A stretch of DNA of 60,000 bases from Polytrichum commune (GCA_950295325.1 OX485804.1:31250001-31310000); one strand, 5' to 3'. Shown: positions 34,701 to 47,758, counted from the first letter of the stretch. The notes: generated from the letters alone by a model not told the origin. Numbers and translations: made by a program.

Positions 34701-37700
34701 TATCCGCTTCTCGTCAATGGATCGGCCTTGTTCATCTAATTTGTGTATCGTTCCAGCAACCTGTTGCTTCAATTCATATATATCTCTCTGCAAACTCGCT
34801 TTTCCTTCTTGTTCCTGCTTTGCCAATCTAGCTTCTTTTTCTGATGCTGCTTTCTCTCGAGCTTCCAAGGCCACTTCCCGGGCATGGACTGCCTTCATCA
34901 TCTCGCTACGGAATTGCTCCATCTCCTCCATCCTTGCCTACAAGATCATTTGAATACGGCTGGATTTGAGCATGCCTGATAAAAAGGCTAGCATGAAAGG
35001 CATCTTTTTTGGCAATTTTGTATTCTAGAGGATTACAGGTTAGAGCTCCAGAAATAAGACAAGAACCGGTCTTCATGTTTGAGGCAGTTTGAGAATATCA
35101 GTTTGAGACAGGCCTGGACTCCCACCATAAGTATGATTGATTCCACTTTGACAGGGTTAGGTGAATAGATTGCTCTTAAATCATAACAACATTTCATTCT
35201 AATTTCATTTGATCATCTTAAGACTGAGATCAGACTTTTCAAGGTGAAGAAATATTACCTTCTTTTCGTAGTCTTCCTTCATATGGGAGTTGTCACCCTG
35301 ACAGTAGGCAGCCCGTTGCAAGTCTGCCTTGACTGTCTGCAGCAACTCTTTTTCTCGTGCCAAGGCTGCTTGTTCATCCTTTAATCTTTCCCTTCCTGTG
35401 AACCAACCACAAAATTTAGAGACAAAAGAGTCATTTTTTACTACACATCATTTACAAAATGTACTGCACAGATTGGAGACCGTGATGTTATTTCCTGACT
35501 TGTTAGGGGTACCAGAGAATGTGCCAAATGTTTAGACTTGCGTGCGAACCTTTCTCCAGCTCGGTGTACTTCAGTTCTTTGGCAGCTGCTCTATGGAACC
35601 TCTCCTTGACCTGCATTTCTAATTTTGATATAGTTTTTCCATGCTCCTCCAGAATCCTAGCTTTCCTTTTAAGAGCCTCCTCATATTCAGCCAGCTCCCG
35701 TTCCTTTTCTCCCAACTGTTCATGTTTCCCTTTTATCAAATCTTCCTCATGTTTGCGCTTACGTGTACCTTCGTCAATGGCTGCTGCTTCCTCCCGCAGA
35801 TTGGTAGCATGTAGCTCCACTTCTGTAATCATCTTCTCCAAATCCTTTTTCTCCTTTGCCAACTTTCCCTCAAGCTCCTGAAATACATAAGTTTATTTAG
35901 TAGTGCATATATTTTCTGGGGCTGAGGAATTGTTCCTTGTGATTTAATGTGATTATGTTCACCCTTGTGAGATTGCTTCGTCTCCACTATTTTCCTGCAG
36001 CTGCTGATGCAGGAAGTTGAGATATATATGTATACAGACCTTTCCCCTGTACTATAATATTCCGGTAGGTATTTACATGCAATTCCTTTCCGCTGTTAAT
36101 CATATTTTGCTCTTGTAGTTGCAATTTTTTCTCTTTTGATGATGTCTCTGCCGCCAATTTTTTCATGCCTCTCTTCAATGTCACCATTTGCGCTTCCTAC
36201 ACTCCTCAGAACATGCAAATGGCATGAAAAGAGTCAGTTTCTTGGATTTTCGATGAACTATTTGTTCACCTTCAGACCTGTAGCAGCTCTCTTGAGAATC
36301 CTCACATTTTAGAGATTGCCTCGACACGTATATACTCATTCCATCAAACATCTGGAGTGGATTTTATCACGCTTTGTTGAACTACCAGGACATGCAGTAT
36401 ATGTGATGCTATTCATGCCTAGAGTCTTGTTTTGCAATTGAACTGACAGGGTCAGTTGAGAAAAAACCACCTGAACTTTCAAGTCACAATCTCGTTGTTT
36501 CAAAATATCCTCTTGTGAGGCAAGTTTCTCAGCCATTTTCTCAAGCTTATTCTTGGACTTTTCAATCTTCTGCCTCTGTGTATGAAGCTTTGCAGCTGCC
36601 TCATCCAGTTCCACCACTTGATCCATGACCCGCCTTCCTGCCTGCTCAATCTGCACTTGTAGCTTTTTCTGTTACAACGACCTGTAATCTGTTAGAACAT
36701 AACTTTCTTGTTCCAGCCAGAATAGACAAATTCCAATACATGAAGACATCCTGGATTTCATTCTGGGTTATGCGTCTCAAGCAAGTTAATCTTGTTGTTG
36801 ATTTCTGAATATGCAATCAAATCATCATTGTAATGTTGAGACATATGGTTATCCTTCATTCTTTTTCTACCCACAGCTTGATCATTTCATGACAGGGCAT
36901 CTTCTTAAGGTAATAAAAGAGTGAAAATACGCATGAAACAGTGATTTCACTCTGACCAGCTCCTGGAAGTTAGCACTCAGCTCTTTCTGATCAGCATTGA
37001 GGCTATCATTCCGCCTCTGCAATGCTTCTTCAGCTTCTTGCTGCCGAATCTCAAAATCCTGCCTCCTGGCATAGATTTCAAGGAGCTCTTTGTCTACCTT
37101 GCTCTTAGTAGCAGTCAACTCCTCCATGTTCATGTAGTACTCCTGTGAATGCCTATTCACCTGCCAAATTATACACTCTACAAGTTTCAAGAATAATCAC
37201 ATCAGGAGTTCAATTCCTAATTGCAAACTGTGTGACCTAGGTATGCCGCAAGTATGTGATATTAAGGGCGTCTGGATGGATGCACAGAACGAATCTGAAC
37301 TTGGGTTTCTGAGCGCTGTTTAGGTAGGTAGCCATAACTTGGTATTGCATACAAACAGTTTCGTCTACAAAGTTTGACTTGTTCATGGTACTCTTTAGAA
37401 AATCCAATTGTATATACATTCTTGCTGATGTAAATGAACCAGATGGGTGTGATCTACTTCTGAATCCTTTCTACTTAGATTTTAAATGAAATACCTGGAC
37501 TCTATAACAGCTGCCGTCCTATGCTTTCACTTGCCTTGTAAGGGCCAGTTGCAGAATAATTACTCCAAATGGCAAGTAATGACCTATGATCTCCCTAATG
37601 TGTTCATTAACAATAAAAGTGTGGTTGCAACCACCAATTCGCCACATACATACTATTAGTCATATTTGTGCAGATTCTCAGGTATAAAGTACCCAGTTCA

Positions 37701-40700
37701 CCTCCTGAAGATGATGATCACGTTTTGTTTGCAGCTCTCTCTCTGCCGTCCATGCTCGAGACTCCATCTCCACAAACTTATTGATCTCTTCAATTGTTCG
37801 TCTTCTCTCTTCCATCAGCTTCTCCAGGTCCATTTTGATCTCTGCCTCCTTCAAATCCAACCCTTCTGCCCGCTTTGTCATGGCCTCTTGCTTGGCCTTC
37901 AATTCAGTAGCCCACTTTTCCTGCTCTCGCACAAGCTTCTCTTGCAGGGCCTGCCATCAACCCAAATGCAAACGTAATGTGGAGCACAGGTCAGTCCAGG
38001 CCATGTCTGGCTTTGTTATTAACCAATACAACCTTCGAATGTTTCACGCCCATTTACCTTAAGTAATATATATGGACCTAGTTACATGGTCATTCCTCTT
38101 AATTTGACAACTATATTTGAGTGGTATCTGGCAAGGCTTGCAGTTGAGCACAAATACCAAAAAGAGTTGTGTGACGATGCGATTGGATTCTGTGCTCAAA
38201 TATAGACACACCATTCTAGATCCAATACCTATTACAATTGGAAGGGCCTATGTGATCACCCAAAGCGGATGAGAATCTTCATTTTGAACTCCAATGATTC
38301 TGAAACTTGAAATGACAACCTTTGTGACTCATCGCAATTGTTAACCAAATGAGATAGTTCCCAATTACACCCAATGGCCAAAATTGTCTATGGAGTTGGA
38401 AGTGCCCATAAGATTGTCATGGCAAGTTTCAGATTCGGAGTTTCATGAGATTCAAAAGTTATAGGGGATCAAAGTGAAGATTATCTTTCTCTTTAAGTGC
38501 TCACACAGGCCCTCCCAATCGTGTTCACATTTGAACCTAGAATGGCTAACATATGTGGAGATCAGAGGTTAATCTCATCGTAACACATGTCTTCTTGATG
38601 TCCATTATTAACTACAGCACTTGATTATAGGTGTCCAATGAAGAAGAGTGACCACATAAGGCGTGCATACCTTACCTTATGTCATATTTAGGATTCATAT
38701 CAGCACATTACAGAGGGCCACTGCAGATTATATGATCCTACTTCCAGCAGGAAATGAAGTGATTGTGTCACCATGGATTGCTGATAATCGTCTTTGGCTT
38801 GTGCCTCGGCTTCTTCAACAAGGTGCTGCTGCTGGAGAAGCTCACTCTCCCTTAGGGTGAGTTCATCTTCCCAGCTCTTCACCCTTTCTTCCACAGACCG
38901 AAGATGCTCGGCGGAATCACTCTGTGCCTTGATGGCCCTTGCCCATGCATCATCTGCATTTATCTTGGTTATTTGTGATTCTGAAATAGCCTCGTCCACA
39001 CCCCTCAGCTGGCTTTTTTCTCTTACGATTTCCTCCTTCATCTCTTGTATCTCTGCCCTCTCCTCCACCAAGCTCTGTTTCAGCTCCGACACTGCAGCAT
39101 ACCTCTCATCCACCTCCATTTCACGAGCCTTGAGGTTGTTTTCTTTTGTGAGCAGGTTCTTCTCCTTGTCCTTGTTCATGGACAGAATCCGGTTCTGTGT
39201 TTCTTCCATCTGTAGCCTCTCCTTCTCCAGTTGCTTCCTCTGCACATCGACATCCTTTTCGGACTGCTTGATGGCCTGTTGCTTCGACTCTACATCGCGC
39301 TCCATGGCAACAATTTGCCATTGCTTCTCTTGCATCTTCGTCCTCTCTGTGTCTACCACTTCCCTCTCCTCATGTAACCTCTGCGACCATGCACTTAATT
39401 CTTTTTGCAACAGACTGGCTTCCTGTTCTCTCTTCTCCAGAAGCAACTCCTGTGCAGCGAGCGCCTGGCCTTTCCGTTGCACGTCTGCTAGTACCGCCTC
39501 TGCTTTCTGCTCACACTTTGTGACAGCCTGCCACCCAATGGCAAACAGAGGACAGTGTGGTGAGTCAAGAATGATCTCTGCATCAAAAACAATGTGATTA
39601 CTCAACAAATGACCATCCTGATTTAAGAACTTCAGAAGATGGTATAGCATAGTGAATGATAACAAAGATGGTCTGGAAATTATTTCCAAGGCGCCAATAA
39701 TGCAGAAGAAAATTGTGTTGGGCTCCCACCAGTTTACCAATGAATGGATTATGCATATTTCAACTCCGTTCACTACTACCTTTGTAGCAAAAGGAGGAAT
39801 AGTGCCGATAGTTTGGTGATTCAAGAATGATTTTTGCATCATAAACAATGTGATCACTCAAGAAATGTCCACCCTGAATTACAAACTTCACAAGATGGCA
39901 TGGCACAGTGGATGGTAATGAAGATGCTTTGAGGTTAATTTCCAAAGGCTCCACTTCTGCAGAAGAAATTGTCTTAGCTCCCGCAGGTTTATCTGTGAAT
40001 GGATTTGCTTAGTTTGACGCCCTTCACTGCTACTTTTGTAGTGAATGGAGGAATATATTGAAGCGCAGAGAGAAACCGAGTACCTTGTTGCGTTCTTGTA
40101 AGTGAGTGACCCAACAGACAAGCTTTTCACGCTCTTCGGCCAGGCTCGAGCGTTCTTCTTCTTCCACACTGCAAGTCTGGACACCAGCAGACTTGAGCAG
40201 GGTTTTAGGAGCCGGCTTCTCGACAGCCAAACCTTGTTGGTCCCCCTTAGCAGGGTTGGCCTCCAAGGCAGCGATCCGATCACCTTCATTGCGCAATGCC
40301 ATTGCCCATTTTTGGAGGTGTGCTTCCCGGTCCATGTACGCAACAAGACGTTCGCACACGCCTATCACCATTGTTGTCCACTCTTCGCATTTGTCGTCGG
40401 CGGTCAACAACAACAGCTTATCAAGGCCCACAACTTTCCCCGCAGGCCGTTGAGGTGGCTTATGATCGGGTGGTTGCAAATTACATTGAATTTCAGCCGC
40501 TGCTGTTGAGATGTGGAGTTCCGTCCAAGCTGATTGTATGGCCTTTTCTTTCTCCTCCAGCTGATGAAGCACATTCTTCAGCCCCGTCTTCAGACTAAGG
40601 TGTTTGGGATATCCAGTCTCCATTGACTTCAAGGAATCTGCTAATGCCATGATGTGATTCTGCAAACACAGCCATTATCAAGACACTTGGACCAATACAT

Positions 40701-43700
40701 TAGACCCTGCAAAATCCCTATCAAATAGCAAAAGATATGGAATTCCAGCAGAAATTGAGCGAATCCCACCAGAACTTTCTGGAACGAAGAATAACCTGCC
40801 AGACCTTGCTTACTGCAACATATGTAAGGTCTGGTGTGACCTACTATATTGCAATCTTCTGGCCCCCTTCTGGCATATAGTTAATGGCTAGAGCTAGTTA
40901 GTGGATTCGTGTATACTTACCTCATCTTCATGTTTTGGCAGGGCACGTTTGCAAGGATGAGTCTCCAGGATCTTCTTCTGTTCCTCCAAAAGTTTTTCTT
41001 CGGCGCTACGTAACGCTGCCTCCCTTCTAGCCAGGCGCAGCTCCCACCGCGCCTGCAAGCAATACTTAATCACTGTGAAGGTTGTGGTGCATCATCGTTA
41101 ACCGTATGTTCACATGAAATGGTCAACATATTGATCCCTTTGATAAAGTCCTGTTTGGTTGATCTTTCAGACTTTGGAAGTCCTGAAAATGAAGCAATGA
41201 AATGTTCCCTTTACATTACTCATATGAATGAATTTGTGATCCCTGAGCCTGCTGCCTCTCAAAAACTGCATCATTCTTGTTCATACCTTCAAAAGCCGGC
41301 TACCAATTTTTGTGTTTTGATTGCCTCCTGTAACATCCTTCTTGTCAGAGTCAACTTCAAGCTTCAAGTGGTTTTCATTTAAGGTTAGTGGCTCCGATTT
41401 TGGTACGACCACGTCCACAATATTCTACAGGCAACACAGTACAAAGCTCAGTTAAAAAGCCTGGCAAATAACTTCCACTTGTTGTCAAGTGCTGAAGCAA
41501 CAACACATCAAACTGGGAAAGAATCTGCTGGTTATAGTGTTATATTGTGCTGTTTATTAATTGACGCTATCAAGGATACAATGCAGTCCAACATTATCCT
41601 ACCTGGGGGGATGTGAAAAGAGGAGCTGTCATGTTTGGCACCAGTCTCTTAAAGGTGTTCAAAGAACAACTAGATACAATATAGAAACAAGCGTGTCAAC
41701 TCCTTCTCAACTATTTCATTGAAGAGGGACGTTTTTCTTACTGGGCTCTTTGCAACTCCGGTAAGAATCCCACGGTCTCCAATTACTCGCCATGTGACAT
41801 TCCTGTTGAGCATGGCAGTGTTGATTAACAAAACATAACATTGGAAGATAGGAATTCCTTTAGGTTACAGGTGAAATGCTTGAGTTCTTTGCAACCTTTT
41901 GTGATCGATTCCTGACTCAAAAATCAGTCACCGCTTCTTGCATGCCTCTTCTGTTTGGAAGTTACTAAAGCTTACGTGAACACAATGTATATGAGGGAAA
42001 GGGAAAACCCAAGGAATGCATAAGGTAGAAAGGAAGGGAGAGAAAGGAGGAGAGAATCATAAGGAGGAGAGGAAGTAAGGAGGTAGACGGAGGGAGGGAG
42101 GATAGGTAGATGTTGCCTTTTTTAATTAGACTCCATGTAGTCGCCTATCCTATGATGTGGCACCTCTACAGAATTGTTAAATGGTAGCATGTATGATTTA
42201 CCATTCATAACATTCATGAACTAATTCTATTCATGTACTTATGAAAAATCAGAATAATTAACGAGATACGGTTGTCAGGAATTGGTGGAATGCCTTACTT
42301 CGGCACGTCATCGGTGAAGGGCGAGTCCAAGCGGAGCTCCCCAGGCGATGTCCGCATTTCCAAAGATGGAGAGAGATTAGATCTTGCAGTGCATGCAGGC
42401 TTGAGATTGCAATCGAGATCTGTGTTGGCATCATGGCGAACTGGGTGATCATACAGTGGGATTCTCAACTTGGGCGGCCCTTTGCCTGACGAATAGTTAG
42501 CAGGATCCAAACCTGTAGGCTTTGCGTTCACGTCCGCATGCTGGCTGCCAGCAATTTCTCTCGATGGAATGGTATCTGGTTCATGTGTTGTAGAAAGGGG
42601 TGGCTTCGGGTCCGAAGGAGCCTCCGCACCATTTTCTACAAGGAGATGGCTAGACTTGCTGCTGGTTTGCCTCAAGTGTTCGTCACAAAAAGCAGAGAGG
42701 GAGGATTTGGCAGATAATCTCTCCAAAGCAGCCACCACCTTCCGAGGATACCTCAGGGACTTTGTGGCAACTGCTGAATCAGTGGGTAATCTGGACAATT
42801 TGGAGTGATGATGCAGGGTAGTACCAATGTTGTTACTTTCCATCATCGAGGAGGAAGAATCCAAGGAGTCGGGTAAGGATTCGGTCACCATGTCGTGCTG
42901 CTCAACATGAGGCTCGACATGTGCAGCAGCAGATGGAGTAGCAGCCTCTGCATCCTGCCCAGGGGTGTAGGATTGATTGATAGTTGTGGTTCTCTGTGTG
43001 AGTCTTCGCGACGGCCTGTCCATGAACAAAGGGTTGGAATAGGAAGAACCCGTAGAGCGAGCTTGGGGTTCCGCTGTTTGGGCTTTCGTAACGCATCCGG
43101 TCACGACGTGGAGAGTGTCGTTGTTGGTCTCCCATTTCACACTCTTATTCTGGAAGCTAAGCCACTGTGTAGGCAGCCCCACAAATACCCGAGAATCACA
43201 GGAATTCCACAACATTAGATTAGCTGTAGAATCACCAATAGTCTCTTATCACCCCACACAACCCACAAAGACCAACTTCAACAACACCCTAAGTGCAATT
43301 TCACATTGACAGCACATTTCGCACTTTAATTCTGAAAGCTAAGCATTGTGAGGCAGCCCCCAAACACTCGAGAAACAGAGGAATGCAACATCATGAGATT
43401 AGCTGTTGAATCATCAACAATCTCTTATCACCCCACATAACGCGCAAAGACCAGCTTCAACAACACCCTAAGTGCGGTTTCGCATTGACAGCACATTTTG
43501 CACCTTTATTCTGAAAGCTAAGCCATCGTGCAGGCAATCCCACAAATACCCGAGAAACGCAGGAATTCAACATCGTGAGATTAGCTGTAGAATCACCAAC
43601 AATCTCTTATCATCCCACACAACCCGCAAAGACCAACTTCAACAACACCCTAAGTGCGGTTTCGCATTGACAGCACATTTCGCACTTTTATTCTGAAAGC

Positions 43701-45112
43701 TAAGCCATTGTGCAGGCAGCCCTACAAACACTTGAGACACAGAGGAATTAAACATCGAGAATCAGCTGTAGAAATACCAACAATCTCTCATCACCCCACA
43801 CAACCCGCAAAGACCAACTTCAACAACACCCTAAGTGCGGTTTCGCATTGACATCACATTTCGCACTTTTATTCTGAAAGCTAAGCCATTGTGCAGGCAG
43901 CCCTACAAACACTTGAGACACAGAGGAATTAAACATCGAGAATCAGCTGTAGAAATACCAACAATCTCTCATCACCCCACACAACCCGCAAAGACCAACT
44001 TCAACAACACCCTAAATGCGATTCCGAAGGCTTGTTGAGTGGTCACCCAGAGTGCCTCGAATGGAGCAGCAGATACGGCCCACAGACGCTACTTACTTAA
44101 CTGCCACATATGTTATGCAGGTACAAGCTGCTGCAAATCAAATTTGTGCAAATGAGCAAAGTCACATTGACAGAACATTTCGCACTTGTATTCTGAAAGC
44201 TAAGCCCTTGTGCAGGCAGCCGGACAGACATCCGAGAAACAGAGGAATTCATCATCCTAAATTAGCTGTAGAATCACCAACAATCTCATCACCTGACAGA
44301 ACCAGCAAAGACCAACTTCAAGAACACCCTAAGTGCGACTTCGAAGGCTACAGAGACACTTCGACAATTAACTGACACACATGTTACGTATGTACAAGCT
44401 GCTGAAAATCAAATCTATGCACATGAGCGAGGTCACATTGACAGCACATTTAGCACTTTTATTATGAAAGCTAAGCCATGATGCAGGGGAGCCCCACAAA
44501 CACCACAGAAACGGAGGAATTCAATATCATGAATCAGCTGTAGAATCACCAATAACCTGTGATCGTACAACTACAGTAGCACCTACACTCTCTTCAGCAA
44601 TCATCAGCCCACACAACCCCCAACACCAACTTGAAGAAAACCCTAGTACGATGTCCAAGGCTTGTTTGAGTAGTTACCCAGAGTCCCTCATGTTCTGACA
44701 AAGGACAGTAGTGCTCGGATGGCAACAGATATGGCCCACAGACACCATTTACAATTAACTGCCGCACATGTCATGTAGACGCAAACATCTACAAACTAAC
44801 TGTCGTCACTTCTCTTTTGTGTTAAGGAGCGAAATCACATTGACACCACATATTACAATTCTTGGCAGTAGGCCAGGTATCATGTGCGATTACTGATGCG
44901 CATAACTGTGTCTCTGATATACGTATAGCACATTCACAAAGACTAAGGATGTCATAGAATACACACACAACTTTCCCAGGAATGATTGTGGCCACCGGTG
45001 GAATGAAACTTACCTGAGTTTCAAGCTGCTCGAAACGCTTCACTATGCCATGGGCGATCGATTCCTCCTTAGGCACCTCGAGTGTAGGCGGGCTGGGTCC
45101 ACAGTCTCCCAT
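31774..45112 (-). CDS. Long coiled-coil protein, 18 exons, 1,935 residues
   Basis: Exons, 5' to 3' on the minus strand: 45112-45014, 43149-42299, 41802-41742, 41647-41603, 41424-41287, 41052-40921, 40659-40084, 39527-38772, 37950-37702, 37160-36957, 36668-36471, 36196-36077, 35877-35550, 35395-35259, 34937-34560, 33890-33684, 33394-33285 and 32992-31774. All junctions are GT-AG and phase-compatible; the sum is 5,808 bases. Residues 34-317 are Ser/Thr/Pro-rich and probably disordered. A small conserved-looking segment with VTWRVIGDRGILTGV lies near 320. From about 400 to 1,590 the protein is almost continuous Glu/Lys/Gln/Arg-rich heptad coiled coil. Residues 1,590-1,720 are again disordered, and a helical C-terminal part (about 1,730-1,870) precedes a Ser/Pro tail. 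Such proteins are structural or cytoskeletal scaffolds; I cannot assign a family. A basal-body or centrosomal role is possible in plants with swimming sperm but is only inference. The donor after exon 15 (CAG|GTTGCA) is weak. Confidence 0.8.
34243..34414. mobile_element. Foldback MITE in intron 15 of the coiled-coil gene
   Basis: The left arm starts TGGTGCATGCTTGGAGGTAG and the right arm, read inward, starts TGGTGCATGCTGGGAGGTAG. The inner arms also pair (GGTTCATTTGAGGG with GGTTCATTGAGGG, and CAAACTCATTTT in both). The 172-bp element is thus almost a perfect hairpin with a loop of a few bases. No target duplication is evident. It lies well inside the intron and leaves both splice sites intact. 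Confidence 0.7.
38083..38660. mobile_element. Inverted-repeat transposon in intron 8 of the coiled-coil gene
   Basis: The left end reads ATGGTCATTCCTCTTAATTT; the right end, read inward, reads GTGGTCACTCTTCTTCATTG. Both are followed by GACA and CTATA-like sequence, giving inverted repeats of about 30 bp. The 578-bp interior is non-coding. Related pieces occur at 46193-46390, 51730-52018 and 52087-52265, so this is a local multi-copy family. The target duplication is unclear, so the ends are good to a few bases only. Confidence 0.65.
39557..40065. repeat. Tandem duplication of about 260 bp in intron 7 of the coiled-coil gene
   Basis: Two copies start near 39557 and 39817. Shared blocks include TCAAGAATGAT, GCATCA, AAACAATGTGAT, ACTCAA, AAATG, AGAAGATGG or ACAAGATGG, GCAGAAGAAA and GTAGTGAATGGAGGAATA-like ends. 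On the minus strand the first copy stays in an open frame continuous with exon 8. Confidence 0.75.
43125..44860. repeat. 181-bp tandem array covering the 3' splice site of intron 1
   Basis: The motif TATTCTGAAAGCTAAGCC (or a close variant) occurs near 43147, 43329, 43508, 43690, 43871, 44190 and 44461. The first five are 180-182 bp apart; the last two sit in longer units that carry an extra 90-140 bp. Each unit also has AACAACACCCTAAGTGCG and GCAAAGACCAACTTCAA. The copy at 43147 is the real junction of intron 1 and exon 2 of the minus-strand coiled-coil gene, so each unit contains a copy of that acceptor region (minus strand CTTAGCTTTCAG followed by AATAA). Confidence 0.85.
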
Positions 45113-47175
45113 ATTCTTCCGGCACTGCTACTGTGGCTACATAAGGCATCCACCACCAACCAGGGCATGCCATTGGGGAGATTCATATGACACAACACTC
45201 CTGCACCAATTGCCTGATAATAAATAATACATTTTTCATATGCTTCTTTGGAATATCCTCCTCCAATCTTTTCATGGCGAATTTGGCGATGCGATATGAA
45301 GTCACTTAATTTCTCACTCTACCATTCCCTACATGGATGTCGCCTCTTTCTGTGCACCCAATATATAAACATGAAGGATCATCTATGTGATGCCATTTCC
45401 TAGGGCTCCAACAAGTGCTGTTCACCAGCGCAACAATGGACTTGATGTCATGCTTTTCCAAGGAAATCAGTGTCTCAGGGAAATAGCCGCACAGTTTTAT
45501 GGGGGTTGGAAGATCATTGTTCGACTCATATTTGGAGGTCTTCTTCACTGACCCGCTCGCGGCTCATATTGGATTCACGATGTGATCCCCACCTTCACAT
45601 AACTCCCGTAAAAGATTCTCGAGCTGTGAACTACTTCGTCCCATCCCGGTCGGTCCAATTTCACAGACAGCACCATGCATGCGTGACCTGAAAAATGGGC
45701 TCAAAATAAACTGTCAGCCTTTTGAAGTTCAGTGAGGAGGGGAAAGCCACAAGTGCGATGGCGCTCAGAATTTAATTCCCTCTCTCTTTATTCGGTAGCA
45801 CTGAAAGAACAGCACCAGCAACAACAACAACAACAACAACAACGTCAAACCTTTGGCAACTATGATGGTGAACAATGTATGTACAGATGGACAAAAGATG
45901 GGCTCCGACTGAGAAGTTGCAGATGATGATGCTACATGGCCTCCCCTAAGTTAAGTTAAGTCAAGTCAGATTGTGTGTGTTGCGATGGTGATGATGGTCC
46001 GGAGACGCCCATAACGAAAGGGGGATGAGTATGTGTCCTCTAATCTGAGAGAGACGGCGAGAGGGAGGAGGCAGGCAGTTAACCAACTTGCCCTCCCCTC
46101 CCAACTTCTCCCTTCCTTCATGAGTCGCCACCAGCTCTCTTCTACCAGCTCTTCCATATTTATACTTGCATAACGTTCATGGACTAATAAGAAGGTGTGT
46201 GGGCCTTGTGTGGTCACTCTTCTTAATCGGACACCTATGTTTGAGTGTTGCTTATATAGCAAGTCATGTTGTCAAGAACGGACACCACATGACACATGTC
46301 ACGTTGAGATTGGATTATGTTCTATTAAAAATGTAGACATTCTTATAGGATCAACAATTAACACAATTGGGAGGGGCTATGTGAGGGAGGGAGGGAGGGA
46401 GGGAGGAAGGTGGGTGGAGTCGCCCTCTTTCAACACACTATCTTTTTGTCTTTTCACTCTCATGCAAAATTTTGTTATCAAAACCTTCCAAATATTTCCA
46501 CCCAATGGCCTTATTTACAATCCTACACATCAAGACAAAATGCTCATACCACCCTAGAAACTTTGTAGCTTTATTATCAAAAACTAACTGCAAATCAAGA
46601 CTACCACTAGGTGTTCGAGCTCACTCATGAGTCCACTAACACCATAGCTTGGCAAACCGATTACTAAAAATCCACATCTTTGTGGAATTTTTGGTCGGTA
46701 CAATCTTTACAAAGCACAAGAGCCCAACACTATGTCTATGCTTCACAAAACACAAAACACCGCATATATCCTCTTCCAAACCACAAAACCTTTAAGATTG
46801 CATCCTTAAAAGAGTTGCCTCACGTGTGCCCACGCAACCAATAACCTTAAAAATGAGGTTAGATTTGTACACAAGGTGTTCACAACAATATACCACTTGT
46901 CATTGAGGTCACAAGTATGTATGCATAGAATTCTACTACACGATAAGAAGGAAAAACAAGTGCATGGTAAGTTTCTAAAGCAATATTATGCTCTAGGAGC
47001 AAGTTCTCTGCACCTTGGTGGTCATGATATGTGCATTTTTGACCAAAACGTCTATGACATTGCACAAGTCCAACAAAGCGCCAAGATGTAGCACTTACCG
47101 ACAATGTCACATGAGGTAGATTTATTGGTTGCTTGAGTACACTTTCCTTAAGTGAAGGGTAAGGGCTCACCCTAA
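45113..47175. other. Upstream region of the coiled-coil gene and transposon debris
   Basis: The 5' untranslated leader and promoter of the minus-strand gene lie here. There is a (CAA)n microsatellite at 45808-45842, a (GGGA)n tract at 46383-46408 and a partial copy of the 38-kb intron transposon at 46193-46390 (CTCTTCTTAATCGGACACCT, then TTGAGTGTT, then ACAATTAACACAATTGGGAG). I see no gene. Confidence 0.5.
46157..46164 (-). promoter_or_regulatory. Candidate TATA box for the coiled-coil gene
   Basis: The minus strand reads GTATAAATATGG. About 60-110 bases downstream it becomes pyrimidine-rich (CTGCCTGCCTCCTCCCTCTC), as many plant 5' leaders do. The distance to the ATG at 45112 is about 1 kb, implying a long leader or an unrecognised leader intron. 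Confidence 0.4.
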
Positions 47176-47755
47176 GGGGTTGTTTACATCATGGACCGTG
47201 AAGTTGTCCCTTGCTCCTCTAAAATATGTGATTGGTTGTTGAACTCGTCCCGGGACCAGTACTTCGGTTTACATCAAGAAAACAATGTAAGAGTGACCAT
47301 GGGACCTGAGGTCCCCAAAAGGCCTATTTTCAAGCATGCATTATCCATTGTCATGGTCCAAAAGGTTTTATAATGGGAGAGGAAATAGAGGTTCTCTGGC
47401 TACAAATGTCAGGGGACCATGCAAAGAAATGCCGTTTTAATATGTTTTAATATTTTTTAATATTTTTTTTTGTTGCCAAACATTTCCATAGTTATGAGCA
47501 AAGAAGGGAAGAAGAAGGGGAGAAGGTCAAACATGAATAAAATTCCCAAATTTGCCTTTTTGACCTACATTAAAAAAATCAAAACACCCATTTCTTGGTG
47601 CATGGTCACTTCTCTTGGTCCATTATCAATTCACACCTAGTCATGAGCCCAGAGGCTTTAAAACGCATTTTTCAACATCGGACCATGAAAGTGTGACCAT
47701 GGAAAAATGCCCTCTAACATAAGACTACTTCATGATCCACAATGTAAACAACCCC
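47176..47755. mobile_element. PIF/Harbinger-like MITE, TAA target duplication
   Basis: The left end is GGGGTTGTTTACATCATGGA and the right end, read inward, is GGGGTTGTTTACATTGTGGA. Direct TAA repeats flank it (47173-47175 and 47756-47758). A 3-bp TWA duplication with a GGG...TGTTT terminus is the signature of PIF/Harbinger (Tourist) elements. It is 580 bp and has no coding capacity. Confidence 0.8.
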
Positions 47756-47758
47756 TAA

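Noticed and set aside
38794-39597. Plus-strand 267-codon frame
   Set aside because: It is the antisense shadow of coiled-coil exon 8; Ser/Cys/Phe-rich translation is typical of reversed Glu/Lys-rich codons.
43472-44375. Plus-strand open frames encoding a repeated peptide
   Set aside because: They are translations of the 181-bp array in an intron of the opposite-strand gene; the repetition comes from the DNA repeat.
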